Assembly (NCBI GenBank): GCA_003023405.1
Contig: PXST01000002.1
Location: 12,108 to 76,107, forward strand
DNA: 64,000 nucleotides
Direction: 5' to 3'
DNA from: Halobacteriales archaeon SW_8_68_21
Lineage (GTDB): Archaea > Halobacteriota > Halobacteria > Halobacteriales > Haloferacaceae
Position numbers and translations under genes: made by a program. Positions 42,634-51,090 of the stretch are shown in pieces; the stretch's first letter is position 1; each line of letters begins with the position of its first letter. The notes below the pieces were generated by a model. The model had not been told where the DNA came from. It worked only from the letters and a program-made list of their open reading frames with translations, and made no database searches.

Positions 42634-42704
42634 GCACCGGTAGTGTAGTGGTATCACGCAACCTTGCCATGGTTGCAACCCGAGTTCAAATCCCGGCCGG
42701 TGCA
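42634..42704 (+). tRNA. tRNA-Gly (GCC anticodon)
   Basis: The cloverleaf is acceptor GCACCGG/CCGGTGC with discriminator A, D-arm GTGTAGTGGTATCAC, anticodon stem CAACC/GGTTG with loop TTGCCAT (anticodon GCC), and T-arm around GAGTTCAAATC. CCA is not encoded. A perfect hairpin follows at once. Confidence 0.95.
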
Positions 42705-42708
42705 CTTC

Positions 42709-42727
42709 CGACTGACTCCGTCAGTCG
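42709..42727 (+). terminator. Hairpin behind tRNA-Gly
   Basis: CGACTGAC-TCC-GTCAGTCG is an 8-bp perfect stem with a 3-nt loop starting 5 nt after the tRNA, followed by a short T-containing stretch (ACGTTTGT). It may end or process the tRNA transcript. Confidence 0.5.
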
Positions 42728-42805
42728 ACGTTTGTCTCACTTCGTTCGACAGACTCCTTTCAGTCGTGCCCCGGCCTGACTCCCGTCCGCTCCGCTCACG
42801 GGAGT

Positions 42806-43003
42806 CTCGGCCGGTGTATTTCTCGAACGAAGTGAGCGAAATCACCGACGAGTCTGAGCGTAGAGCACAGCCAGCGCAGCGAACGAAGCGAGCGAGCAGG
42901 ACTGTCTTTCCACAGTTCGAACCTCGCCCGGTGTACTCTTTTCAGTCGCGTCTCGTCCTGACTCCGGCTCACGACTCTGGGGAGCGTCTCGGCCGGTGCG
43001 TTT
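42806..43003 (+). repeat. Three degenerate copies of the tRNA-Gly 3' end
   Basis: Downstream of tRNA-Gly the motif CTCGGCCGGTG-T/C-A/G-TTT recurs at 42806-42820, 42914-42940 (with AGTTCGAACCTCGCCCGGTG, resembling T-arm plus acceptor) and 42988-43003. These resemble the tRNA 3' end (AATCCCGGCCGGTGCACTTCC). The 420 bp between the tRNA and the phosphate permease hold no supportable gene otherwise, only small inverted repeats (for example GACTCCCGT...ACGGGAGTC). They look like scars of repeated integration or duplication at the tRNA. Confidence 0.5.
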
Positions 43004-43123
43004 CCCGAACGATGGGGAAACCCCCCGAGTGCGGCGGCTGCGTCGCGGCCGAGTTCGGGTCGCCTCGGGGAGAGCGGCGGCGGACCCCGGTGGCGGCGGC
43101 GGATCCTATCCGTTTAAGCGCAC

Positions 43124-44308
43124 GTGACTATTCTGACAGCGTACATGGTAGCGATTCTTTTTCTCGTGGGAGTCGCGGTGGCGGCGTTCGTCGGCTACAA
43201 CATCGGCGGAGCGACGACTGGACCGGCGTTCGGACCGGCCGTGGGCGCGGACGTGCTGTCGAAGTCGGGCGCGGCGGCGCTGATGTCGGTGTTCTTTTTC
43301 ATGGGTGCGGGGACGCTGGGACAGCGCGTGGTCACGACGCTCGGCGAGGACCTCGTCTCGGGCTCGAACGTGTTCACGTTGGAGACGAGCATCGTCGTCC
43401 TCTTTTTTATCGGTGGCGCGCTGTTCGTCGGTAACTTCGCCGGCGTCCCGGCGTCGACGTCGATGACCGCGGTCGGCGCGATCGCCGGGCTGGGGCTGGC
43501 GACGAACACGCTCAACTGGGGCGCAATGGGCGAAATCGCGATCTGGTGGCTCGTCGCGCCGATCATCGGGTTCTGGGTCTCCGGGATCGTCGGCCGCTAC
43601 TTCTACTCCTCGATCGACAGCTGGGTGGCGATCGACAGCACCGAGGGCGCGCTGTTCGAGTTCGACCGGACGGGCGTGGTTCCGAAGCCTGTCCCCGGAC
43701 CGAACACGACCCGCCGCGAGCTGTTCGGCGGCTTCGTCGTCGTCGCGATCGGGTGTCTGATGGCGTTCGCCTCCGGCACGTCGAACATCGCGAACGCCAT
43801 CGCGCCGCTGGTGGGCGCGGGTGTGGAGATCCAGCCGATGATCCTGCTCGGCAGCGCCGCGGTCGCGGTCGGCGCGTTCACCATCGCCCGGCGAACGCTC
43901 GACACGCTCGGCAACGACATCACCGACCTCCCGCTGACGGCCGCCATCGTGGTCGCGGTCGTCTCCTCAGGGATCGTCATCAGCCTCTCCGCGGTCGGGA
44001 TCCCCGCCTCCTTCGTGATCATTGCGACGATGTCGATCGTCGGTCTCGGCTGGGGTCGCGCGACCCGCACGGTGACGGTCCGAGAGGGGATCAGAGGCGA
44101 GAAGGAGCCGACGGTCTCCGTCGGCGCGCTGACGGCCGACGAGATGCCGGCAATCGGCGAGGGCGACGCGAACGACGTCCCCTCGGCGTCGGACCTGTTC
44201 AATCCGGGGACGAGCGCGCGCGTCGTGCTGATGCAAAACGTCGTACCGATCCTCTCGACGGTCGGCGCGCTGGTGACGTTCTCTGCTCTCTTCACGTTCG
44301 TCTGGTAA
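43124..44308 (+). CDS. Inorganic phosphate transporter, PiT family
   Basis: This is a 394-aa membrane protein with ~10 hydrophobic segments in two related halves. The PiT signatures are YNIGGATTGPAFGPAVGADV in the first half and MAFASGTSNIANAIAPLVGA in the second, the duplicated GxNDxANxxxP-type motif in variant form. A hydrophilic loop sits between spans near residue 180 and again near 330. It likely couples phosphate entry to an ion gradient. GTG 43124 is preferred because it keeps a plausible first helix; ATG 43145 is the alternative. Confidence 0.85.
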   Translation: MTILTAYMVAILFLVGVAVAAFVGYNIGGATTGPAFGPAVGADVLSKSGAAALMSVFFFMGAGTLGQRVVTTLGEDLVSGSNVFTLETSIVVLFFIGGALFVGNFAGVPASTSMTAVGAIAGLGLATNTLNWGAMGEIAIWWLVAPIIGFWVSGIVGRYFYSSIDSWVAIDSTEGALFEFDRTGVVPKPVPGPNTTRRELFGGFVVVAIGCLMAFASGTSNIANAIAPLVGAGVEIQPMILLGSAAVAVGAFTIARRTLDTLGNDITDLPLTAAIVVAVVSSGIVISLSAVGIPASFVIIATMSIVGLGWGRATRTVTVREGIRGEKEPTVSVGALTADEMPAIGEGDANDVPSASDLFNPGTSARVVLMQNVVPILSTVGALVTFSALFTFVW

Positions 44309-44335
44309 GACGGGTGGAACGTCCGTCTGATCCGG

Positions 44336-45004
44336 TCAGCGGCCGAACCGACGCTGTCTGTTCTGGTATTCCAAGACTGCGCGGAGGTACTCGCGTCTGC
44401 GGAAGTCCCGCCAGTTCACGTCGGTGAAGTAGAGTTCGGCGTACACCGACTGCCAGATTGCGAAGTCGGAGAGCCGCTCGGCCCCAGTCTTGATCACGAG
44501 GTCTGGCTCCTCGGGGAACAGCAGGCGGTCGGCCACGTCGGCCTCGTCGATTGTCTCGGGAGTTATCTCCCCGTCCGCCACGTCGTGTGCCAATTCGCGG
44601 ACCGCGCCGGCGAACTCCGCCTTCCCGCCGAGACCGACGAGGATCCGGACCGGGGCGTCCGGGCCACCGGGGTCGAGCGAGTCGCCGGCGGGTCCCGCGG
44701 TCGGCTCGTCGGCGTCCGGGCCTCGGACCGCGGTCTCCGCGGGGGCGTCGAGCCGGCGTAGCTCGCGGACCAGCGTCGGGGCGACCGCCCGGTCGAGGAC
44801 GGAGACGGAGACCGTGACGCGCTCGGCCCCGTACTCGAACGCCCAGCCGATCGCCGACGACAGCGTGTCGAACGCGCCGGCGGCGAGGAGGTCGCGCTCC
44901 GTGACGACGAGCGCGACGTGCGCCGGCGGCGCGGCGTCGTGGAGGCGGTGGCGCGTCGCGAGGTACGCGTCGTAGAGACCCACGTGAGAGCGATCCGCTC
45001 GCAC
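44336..45004 (-). CDS. Cis-prenyltransferase (UppS) homologue lacking the catalytic DGNxRW motif
   Basis: This 222-aa protein of the undecaprenyl diphosphate synthase family has the conserved C-terminal part intact (EEPDLVIKTGAERLSDFAIW, QSVYAELYFTDVNWRDFRRR, EYLRAVLEYQNRQRRFGR). The N-terminal diphosphate-binding motif normally reading HVAxIMDGNRRWA is here HVALVVTERDLLAAGAF, with no Asp-Gly-Asn. It therefore probably cannot catalyse on its own. The arrangement recalls eukaryotic NgBR/Nus1, a non-catalytic partner of a real cis-prenyltransferase. Such a partner role, perhaps in dolichol synthesis, is inference. Confidence 0.75.
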   Translation of the reverse strand: MRADRSHVGLYDAYLATRHRLHDAAPPAHVALVVTERDLLAAGAFDTLSSAIGWAFEYGAERVTVSVSVLDRAVAPTLVRELRRLDAPAETAVRGPDADEPTAGPAGDSLDPGGPDAPVRILVGLGGKAEFAGAVRELAHDVADGEITPETIDEADVADRLLFPEEPDLVIKTGAERLSDFAIWQSVYAELYFTDVNWRDFRRREYLRAVLEYQNRQRRFGR

Positions 45005-45033
45005 GTATAAATGGCTTCCCGCCGACGAGGGCG

Positions 45034-45722
45034 GTGTTCAGATAAGGATTGAAAGCTGAGGCGGTACGTTTTCAAAGTGATCTATGCCCGAAAATGACCG
45101 CCTCAGCGGCTGTTTAGACGAGATCAATTTAGAGTTTATGTAGCGAGAAGCAACACCGCGGCTGTTGATGAAGCTCAGTATTCAGCTCCATTTAGCTGGA
45201 CTCTCACTTTCGAATACTATTCGTTTCTTGAGGTATTTGGTGTTAATCGAGTTCGATCGACCGTTCATAACTGGGTTCACAAGGCCGATCTACAGCCAGA
45301 ATCTGGCCGGAGCCCGAATCACGTTGCGGTCGATGAGACAGTGATTCGACTCGACGATGAATAGTATTGGCTGTACGCTGCTGTCGATCCAGAAACGAAC
45401 GATCTGCTCTATACACAGCTTGAGCCAACGACGAATAACGCTCTCGCAGATCGGTTTTTCGCTGATCTCCGTGACAAACACGATGTTGATGACGCAACTG
45501 TTCTCGTTGATGGATCAGCCTCACTTCAGCGAGCCTGTCGCAAACACGACCTCGATTTCAGATACGAACGACATGGAAATCGAAACAGCGTCGAACGTGT
45601 CTTCCGTGAGATAAAACGCAGAACTATGAGTTTCTCAAACTGTTTCAGCAACGCCGAAGCAGAAACTGCTAACGAGTGGCTGAGATCGTTCGCTTTCGCA
45701 TGGAATCAGCTTATCTGAACAC
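45034..45722 (+). mobile_element. Decayed IS6-family insertion sequence
   Basis: An AT-rich block of 689 bp is flanked by 13-bp terminal inverted repeats (GTGTTCAGATAAG / CTTATCTGAACAC). It encodes one transposase frame. I see no clear 8-bp target duplication in the flanks. Confidence 0.85.
45084..45718 (+). pseudogene. IS6-type DDE transposase, broken three times
   Basis: The reconstructed protein reads MPENDRLSGCLDEINLEFM, REATPRLLMKLSIQLHLAGL, SLSNTIRF, LEVFGVNRVRSTVHNWVHKA, then DDE residues in VAVDETVIRL, VLVDGSASLQRA and RNSVERVFREIKRR. A TAG at 45141-45143 probably replaces GAG. A one-base loss near 45225-45232 (CGTTTCTTGAG, where CGTTTCCTTGAG is expected) shifts the frame. A second TAG at 45362-45364 probably replaces CAG. 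The element cannot make its own transposase. Confidence 0.85.
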
Positions 45723-45767
45723 TACCCCGACGAGGGGTTTAATTCGTCGACGCACCTACCGGAGGCG

Positions 45768-46310
45768 ATGGCAGACAGCTACCGCGGGGTGTTCGGCGCG
45801 ATCCCCTACGCGTTCCGCGCGACCGAGTCGTGGACGATGCGCACGTACGCCGCGCTCGGCGCGCTGACGGCCGGGTTCGTCGCGGTCGTCGTCACGCTCG
45901 GGCTCGTCGTCTGGATGGGCGAGACCGTCTCGGCGCAGGGGGGGACCTTCCTCTTCTCGCGGTCGCTGTTCGTGGTCGCCGGCCTCGCCGCCGTCGGACC
46001 ACTGCTCGCCCCGATCCTGTTCGTCGCCCGCCGCCACCGCCGGGACGCCCCCGTCGCGCCGGACTACGACCGGTGGATGGGTGTCGTCGGCTTCTTGTTT
46101 CTCGTCGCCCTGTACCTCGCAATGGTCATCTCGGCCCCCGCGGACCTCCGGGACCCGAGCGGCTCGACCGTGATCAACGCGCTGTACGCGCTCCCGCAGC
46201 TGGCTGGGTTCGTTCCGCCCGTCGCAGCCGCGCTCGCCGTCTTCGCGGCGCACTTCCGGCTCCGCGGCGGGTCGGACGCCGAGGCGACGCCGGAGACCGA
46301 CACGGCGTAG
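45768..46310 (+). CDS. Four-span haloarchaeal membrane protein
   Basis: This is a 180-aa protein with four hydrophobic segments (around residues 25-50, 65-88, 105-125, 143-165) and short polar ends. The first part, YRGVFGAIPYAFRATESWTM, precedes span one; a basic loop (VARRHRRDAPVAPDYDRWMG) joins spans two and three, which places it on the cytoplasmic side. The acidic tail is typical of haloarchaea. I recognise it only as a conserved haloarchaeal membrane family. It lies just outside the right end of the IS element. Confidence 0.7.
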   Translation: MADSYRGVFGAIPYAFRATESWTMRTYAALGALTAGFVAVVVTLGLVVWMGETVSAQGGTFLFSRSLFVVAGLAAVGPLLAPILFVARRHRRDAPVAPDYDRWMGVVGFLFLVALYLAMVISAPADLRDPSGSTVINALYALPQLAGFVPPVAAALAVFAAHFRLRGGSDAEATPETDTA

Positions 46311-46408
46311 CGAACCGAGCGGCGGCGACGACGCGGCGTAGCGGCGCGGGCGCGGCCGCCGCCCGCGGCTCGAAAGCCGGAAGTCGCCCCAGCGTCTACC
46401 GGAGGGCA

Positions 46409-46879
46409 ATGACCGACGAGAAGGAGAGCACGTTCCTCGTCACGCACGTCGAGAGCGACTCCGCCGTGCTGAAAGATGTCCACGACGGACAGGTCCACAC
46501 GCTGAGTTCGAACCCCGGACTCGACGCCGACGACGCCGTCGAGGCGACCGTCGCCCCCGATCCGCCGATGGAGGTCACCTATCAGGTGATCGAGGTCGCG
46601 GAGCGTCGCTCGCTGTCGATCGAGGAGAGCCCGGAACCGCCGACGGTCCACGAGCGCGAGCTGGCCACGGAGACGCCCACCGGAGAGCTGTCCAGAGAGC
46701 CGCGTGCGGGCGTCGGCGAGGTCCACGTGTTGACGCCGCCGGAGTCGGAAACGGAGGCCGCAGTCGCCGACGTGCTCGACGACCGCGAGGGAACGCTCTC
46801 GCGCGCGGCCCGTCTGGGCGTGAACCGCGTCGAGATCCGGTCGGAGCCGGGCGTCGTCGCGGTGCGATACCTCCCGTAG
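46409..46879 (+). CDS. DUF5812-type haloarchaeal protein
   Basis: This 156-aa acidic soluble protein starts MTDEKESTFLVTHVESDSAV. The N-terminal third looks like an OB- or SH3-like beta domain (KDVHDGQVHTLSSNPGLDAD, then VEATVAPDPPMEVTYQVIEV). The second half is helical and ends VNRVEIRSEPGVVAVRYLP. It is conserved next to secF in haloarchaea as far as I recall. ATG 46409 is preferred over longer in-frame extensions, which run antisense-like through the upstream gene. The function is unknown. Confidence 0.7.
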   Translation: MTDEKESTFLVTHVESDSAVLKDVHDGQVHTLSSNPGLDADDAVEATVAPDPPMEVTYQVIEVAERRSLSIEESPEPPTVHERELATETPTGELSREPRAGVGEVHVLTPPESETEAAVADVLDDREGTLSRAARLGVNRVEIRSEPGVVAVRYLP

Positions 46880-46928
46880 CGCGGGCGGTCAAAGCTCAGT
46901 CCTCGCCGACGGCTCACCAGATAAGAAG

Positions 46929-46937
46929 GCTTATTCG
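46929..46937 (+). promoter_or_regulatory. TATA-like box for secF-secD
   Basis: GCTTATTCG lies 24-32 nt before ATG 46961 within GC-rich DNA. It is the likely promoter of the secFD operon. Confidence 0.4.
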
Positions 46938-46960
46938 CGCCCGCAGGGGAAGCGGTGTCT

Positions 46961-47776
46961 ATGGTAGCGATCGAGGTGCCGGAAGTCGACTACACCGACT
47001 ACTCTAACCGGCAGCTTGCGGCGGTGCCGCTCGCGTTTCTGGTCCTCGCGCTGGCGATCATCGGCGGGTGGTTCGTCGTCACCGGTGCCCCGGCGAATCT
47101 CGGACTGGAGTTCACCGGCGGCGTCGAACTACGGATCGCGGACGACGGGGACAACGTCGAACTGGTCGTCACCTTTCAGGCGGCCGAGGACGACCCGGAA
47201 GGGCTCGCGAACGACTTGGAGGACCAGGCGAGCGCGGCCGGGCTGACCACGACCGCGGTCGATCAGGTGTCGCCGAGCTTCGCGAGCGACACCGCGCGGA
47301 CCGCGCTTTTCGGCGTGGCCCTCGCCTTCCTCGGGATGAGCGTACTCGTGTTCGCGCTGTTCCGAACGTTCGTCCCTTCGATCGCGGTCGTCGCGTCCGC
47401 GTTCTCCGACCTGGTGATCCCGATCGCGGCGATGAACGTACTCGGGATACAGATGACGCTTGGGACGATCGCGGCGCTTTTAATGATCATCGGGTACAGC
47501 GTCGATTCGGACATCCTGCTGAACGACTCGGTGCTGCGCCGCACCGGCGCGTTCTACGAGTCGGTGAGCCGCGCGATGCGGACCGGGGTGACGATGACGC
47601 TCACCTCCATCGCGGCGATGATCGTGATGGCCGTCGTCGCCTCGGTGTTCGGCATCGGCCTCCTCCGTGACATCGGGATCATCCTCTCGGTCGGGCTGTG
47701 TGCGGACCTGATGAACACGTATCTGATGAACGTCTCGCTGCTTCGCTGGCACAAGTTCGAGGGGGTGAAACGCTGA
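46961..47776 (+). CDS. secF: Protein-export membrane protein SecF
   Basis: This is the smaller subunit of the SecDF complex that helps protein export and membrane insertion. The 271-aa protein has one N-terminal span, an extracytoplasmic loop (NLGLEFTGGVELRIADDGDN; the GLEFTGG motif is typical) and five more spans. VFALFRTFVPSIAVVASAFS, IAALLMIIGYSVDSDILLND and SIAAMIVMAVVASVFGIGLL are standard SecF segments, with the functionally important Asp in YSVDSD. A GTG two codons upstream is possible. The stop overlaps the secD ATG by one base. Confidence 0.9.
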   Translation: MVAIEVPEVDYTDYSNRQLAAVPLAFLVLALAIIGGWFVVTGAPANLGLEFTGGVELRIADDGDNVELVVTFQAAEDDPEGLANDLEDQASAAGLTTTAVDQVSPSFASDTARTALFGVALAFLGMSVLVFALFRTFVPSIAVVASAFSDLVIPIAAMNVLGIQMTLGTIAALLMIIGYSVDSDILLNDSVLRRTGAFYESVSRAMRTGVTMTLTSIAAMIVMAVVASVFGIGLLRDIGIILSVGLCADLMNTYLMNVSLLRWHKFEGVKR

Positions 47777-49365
47777 TGCTCGAACCGATCAAGGAGAACT
47801 GGCGGATCCTGCTGCTCGTCGTCGTCGTGATCGGTGCCACGGTGGCGCTGTTCGCGCCCGGATTCGGCCCGGAGCCTGCCCCCGGCGAAGACACGAGTGA
47901 GGCCCGAGAAGGGATTACGAACCTCCAGTATGGACTGGACCTGGCGGGCGGGACGCGGATCCGCGCGCCGCTGTCGGGATACACCGCGACCGATGTCGCG
48001 TTCGAGGGTGACGGCCCGGCGACGGTCGCGGAGGCGGTCGCCGCCGAACTCGACAATGCCTCGGCGCGGAACGTCGGGGCCGTTCCCGGCGAGCGGGCCG
48101 TGGAGGTCACGGAGCCGTCCGTCACCGAAGACCAGTTCAGGCGGGCGATGGACGCCAGCGGCTACGAGTACGGCGACGTTCGCGAGGGCGTCACGCAGGA
48201 GACGCGCGACGAGACGATGAACGTCATTCAGGGGAAGATCAACGAGGCGGGGCTCTCGGGCGGCAGCGTCCAACAGATCCAGTCGATCACCGGCGAGTAC
48301 TTCATCCTCGTCGAAGTGCCCGGCGAGGGGCGGCAGGACGTGGTCGACCTCCTCGAGGAGCGCGGGACCGTCCGGATCGACATCGCGTACGCCGACGGGA
48401 ACCGGACCGCCGTCGACGAGGGCGTGTTGGTACAAAAAAACTTCGACGACATCGGGACCGCCACACAGAGCAACCGGGGCACGGGGTCGTACGTCCCCGT
48501 CACGGTCCGTAACTCCGGGGAGAGCGGGCAGTCCCCGGCCAACACCTTCCAGGACGCCGTGGTCCAGCGCGGCTTCCCCGACGCGTACAACACCCGATCC
48601 GACCGATGTGAGTACGTCAACGGGTCGCTCACCGGCGAGCGGAACCCGTGCCTGCTGCTCGTCGTCAACGACGAGGTCGTCAACTCCTTCGGGATGGACT
48701 CGGGGCTCGCGGACAGCATGGGCGACGGCTCGTGGGCTGAGACCGGTCGGTTCCGGCTCACGACCGGCGAGTTCAGCGAGGCCCAGACCATCTCGCTGAA
48801 CCTCCGCGCCGGCGCACTCCCGGCCGACCTCGACATCAGCGGCGAGGGGACCTCCTCGTCCATCTCGGCCTCGCAGGGGGAGAACTTCCGGACGTACTCG
48901 CTCGTCATCGGGGTTCTCTCGGTGTTCGCCGTCGCGGGGATGGTGTTCCTCCGCTACCGCGAGCCGCGCGTCGCCCTGCCGATGATCGTCACGGCGCTGG
49001 CCGAGGTGTATGCGCTGCTCGGGTTCGCCGCGCTGCTCGGGTACCCGCTCGAACTCGCGGTGATCGCGGGCTTCATCGCGGTCGTCGGGACCGGCGTCGA
49101 CGACCTCGTCATCATCGCCGACCAGGTGATGAGCGAGGGCGACGTGAGCTCGCGGACCGTGTTCGACTCGCGGTTCCGTCAGGCCTTCTGGGTCATCGGC
49201 GCGGCCGCGGCCACGACCATCATCGCGATGTCGCCGCTCATGGTGCTCTCGCTCGGGGATCTCTCCGGGTTCGCCATCTTCACCATCCTCGGCGTACTGA
49301 TCGGCGTGCTGGTCACCCGCCCCGCGTACGGAGACATCCTCCGCCGCCTGCTAACGGTCAGGTGA
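47776..49365 (+). CDS. secD: Protein-export membrane protein SecD
   Basis: This is the larger SecDF subunit of 529 aa. An N-terminal span (ILLLVVVVIGATVALFAPGF) is followed by LQYGLDLAGGTRIRAPLSGY (the GLDLxGG motif), a long acidic P1-like external domain with GKINEAGLSGGSVQQIQSIT, and then five C-terminal spans including VFLRYREPRVALPMIVTALA and AVVGTGVDDLVIIADQVMSE (TGVDD in place of the bacterial NVDANILI-type motif). The order secF-secD with a one-base overlap is the archaeal arrangement. Confidence 0.9.
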   Translation: MLEPIKENWRILLLVVVVIGATVALFAPGFGPEPAPGEDTSEAREGITNLQYGLDLAGGTRIRAPLSGYTATDVAFEGDGPATVAEAVAAELDNASARNVGAVPGERAVEVTEPSVTEDQFRRAMDASGYEYGDVREGVTQETRDETMNVIQGKINEAGLSGGSVQQIQSITGEYFILVEVPGEGRQDVVDLLEERGTVRIDIAYADGNRTAVDEGVLVQKNFDDIGTATQSNRGTGSYVPVTVRNSGESGQSPANTFQDAVVQRGFPDAYNTRSDRCEYVNGSLTGERNPCLLLVVNDEVVNSFGMDSGLADSMGDGSWAETGRFRLTTGEFSEAQTISLNLRAGALPADLDISGEGTSSSISASQGENFRTYSLVIGVLSVFAVAGMVFLRYREPRVALPMIVTALAEVYALLGFAALLGYPLELAVIAGFIAVVGTGVDDLVIIADQVMSEGDVSSRTVFDSRFRQAFWVIGAAAATTIIAMSPLMVLSLGDLSGFAIFTILGVLIGVLVTRPAYGDILRRLLTVR

Positions 49366-49643
49366 CCGGCGACCGGAGAGAGTCCGCCTCCGGACACTCT
49401 GTCACGCTTCGTCGTTCCTTCACGCGCCGCTCCTTCTCGCGCCGCTCCTTCTCCCGTCGCGATGAGGTATCTCGCGTTCGTCGTCCGCGTCGCCCTTTCG
49501 GGGCGTCGCGACAATCGGGCAGTTCTGTCGCAGATATCGACGCGAGTCTTGCGTTCGTTGTCTGGAGCGGACGAAAAGCCGCGTCCCTCACGAGGCGAAC
49601 GCGTATCCGACAAACTATTAATTTAGACCAGTCAAAACCGTCC

Positions 49644-50348
49644 ATGCCCACCGACGCCGTCGAGGATTATCTCAAGGCGGTCTATCGGATCGAGTCGCGG
49701 AGCGGCCCCCCCGTTTCGACCTCGCAGATCGCGGAGGCGCTGGAGAAGACCCCCGCGACCGTGACGAGCATGGTGGAGACGCTCGCCGACCGCGGACTGC
49801 TCTCGCGGGAGAAGTACACGGGGGTCGAACTCACACCCGCCGGCGAGGTCGCCGCGCTGGAGGTCGTGCGTCGACATCGACTGATCGAGGCGTTCCTCGC
49901 GGAGCAGTTGGACTACGGGCCGACCGAGGTCCACGACGAGGCCGACGCGCTCGAACACCACGTCAGCGAGGAGTTCACGCGGCGGGTCGAGCGCCTCCTC
50001 GATTATCCGGCGGCCGACCCCCACGGAGACCCGATCCCGCCGGCGGACCTGTCGACGCCGGACGGCTCCGAGACGACGCTCGTCGCGGCGCTGGAGCCGG
50101 GCGAACGGGGGACGGTCGTCCGCGTGAGCGACCGCGACCCCGACGTGTTGGAGTTCCTCGTCGACGCAAACATCACGCCCGGAACGACCGTCGAGGTCGC
50201 CGATGTCAGGTCGTTCGGACTGGTTACGCTCTTAACCGATGACGGGGCCGAACACAGCCTCCCGGAGGCGGTCGCGGACCGCGTGTACGTCCGCCGCGCG
50301 GCGGATTCGACGGCGACGACGGACGGACAGGAGGCGGGTGACGCATGA
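49644..50348 (+). CDS. DtxR/MntR-family metal-dependent regulator
   Basis: This 234-aa regulator has an N-terminal winged helix (VEDYLKAVYRIESRSGPPVS, TSQIAEALEKTPATVTSMVE), a metal-binding/dimerisation domain (EVVRRHRLIEAFLAEQLDYG, EVHDEADALEHHVSEEFTRR) and a C-terminal SH3-like FeoA domain (VRVSDRDPDVLEFLVDANIT). It probably senses Mn or Fe. ATG 49644 follows a TTAATTTAGACCAGTCAAAA stretch (49617-49636) holding TATA-like and imperfectly palindromic DNA that could be its own operator. The transporter gene downstream overlaps it by 4 bp, so it most likely controls that transporter. Confidence 0.87.
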   Translation: MPTDAVEDYLKAVYRIESRSGPPVSTSQIAEALEKTPATVTSMVETLADRGLLSREKYTGVELTPAGEVAALEVVRRHRLIEAFLAEQLDYGPTEVHDEADALEHHVSEEFTRRVERLLDYPAADPHGDPIPPADLSTPDGSETTLVAALEPGERGTVVRVSDRDPDVLEFLVDANITPGTTVEVADVRSFGLVTLLTDDGAEHSLPEAVADRVYVRRAADSTATTDGQEAGDA

Positions 50349-51055
50349 CCGGCTACGTCGAGATAATCGCCGTCGCGTTCGCCGCTCAGCTCGCCGTGTT
50401 GCCGGGCGAGAAGGCCCAACTGATGATCGCGGGACTCGCGACGAAGTACGACCCAAAGGTCGTCGTCGCCGCTGCGGGGTCCGCGTTCGCCGGCTGGACC
50501 GCGGTCGAGATCGCGTTCGGACAGGCCCTCCAGTCGGCGCTCCCGCCGCTCGCGCTGGACGCGGTGACTGTGGTGCTGTTCTTTGCCTTCGCGGTCCTGC
50601 TGTACCGCTCCGCCCCGTCGCGCGAAGCGGCGGGTGACGGGAGGGGCGAAGAGCGCACCGACGGCGGACTGGCGGCGTTCGACGACCCCTCGCTTCCTGG
50701 ATGTCTCGACCGGTACAGCGGGTCTCTCGGGGGATTCCTTCCCATCTTCGCGCTCACCGCGACCGGCGAGTTCGGCGACAAGACCCAGCTCGTCACCATC
50801 GGTCTGGCGGTCCAGTACGGCGCGACCTCCGCCATCTGGGTCGGGGAAATGCTCGCGATCATCCCGGTCAGCCTCGCGAACGCCTACTTCTTCCACGCCT
50901 TCGCGGGGCGGGTCGACATGCGGCTCGCGCACCTCGGCTCCGCGCTGCTTTTCGCCTTCTTCGGTGCGGACACCGTGCTGTCGATTGCGACCGGCTTCTC
51001 GGTGTGGGAGACGTTCGTCGGGGCGGTCGGCGGGGTCGCGGCGGGACTGCTCTGA
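50345..51055 (+). CDS. TMEM165/GDT1 (UPF0016) family cation transporter
   Basis: This is a 236-aa membrane protein with six predicted spans in two homologous halves. The second-half motif is canonical (TGEFGDKTQLVTIGLAVQYG; ExGDKT). The first half has a degenerate version (AVLPGEKAQLMIAGLATKYD). GDT1-type proteins move Mn2+ (and Ca2+) out of the cytosol. Direct 4-bp overlap with a DtxR-type regulator supports a manganese-efflux role. An acidic loop (EERTDGGLAAFDDPSLPG) separates the halves. Confidence 0.82.
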   Translation: MTGYVEIIAVAFAAQLAVLPGEKAQLMIAGLATKYDPKVVVAAAGSAFAGWTAVEIAFGQALQSALPPLALDAVTVVLFFAFAVLLYRSAPSREAAGDGRGEERTDGGLAAFDDPSLPGCLDRYSGSLGGFLPIFALTATGEFGDKTQLVTIGLAVQYGATSAIWVGEMLAIIPVSLANAYFFHAFAGRVDMRLAHLGSALLFAFFGADTVLSIATGFSVWETFVGAVGGVAAGLL

Positions 51056-51090
51056 CACGCTGAGGAGGCCCGCTCGCCCTCCACGACCGG

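Noticed and set aside
49362-49643. In-frame N-terminal extension of the DtxR regulator starting at a GTG overlapping the secD stop, with Arg-Ser repeats (RRSFTRRSFSRRSFSRR)
   Set aside because: The extension is basic, has two 15-bp DNA repeats and poor coding bias. A TATA-like and palindromic stretch directly precedes the family-typical start at 49644.
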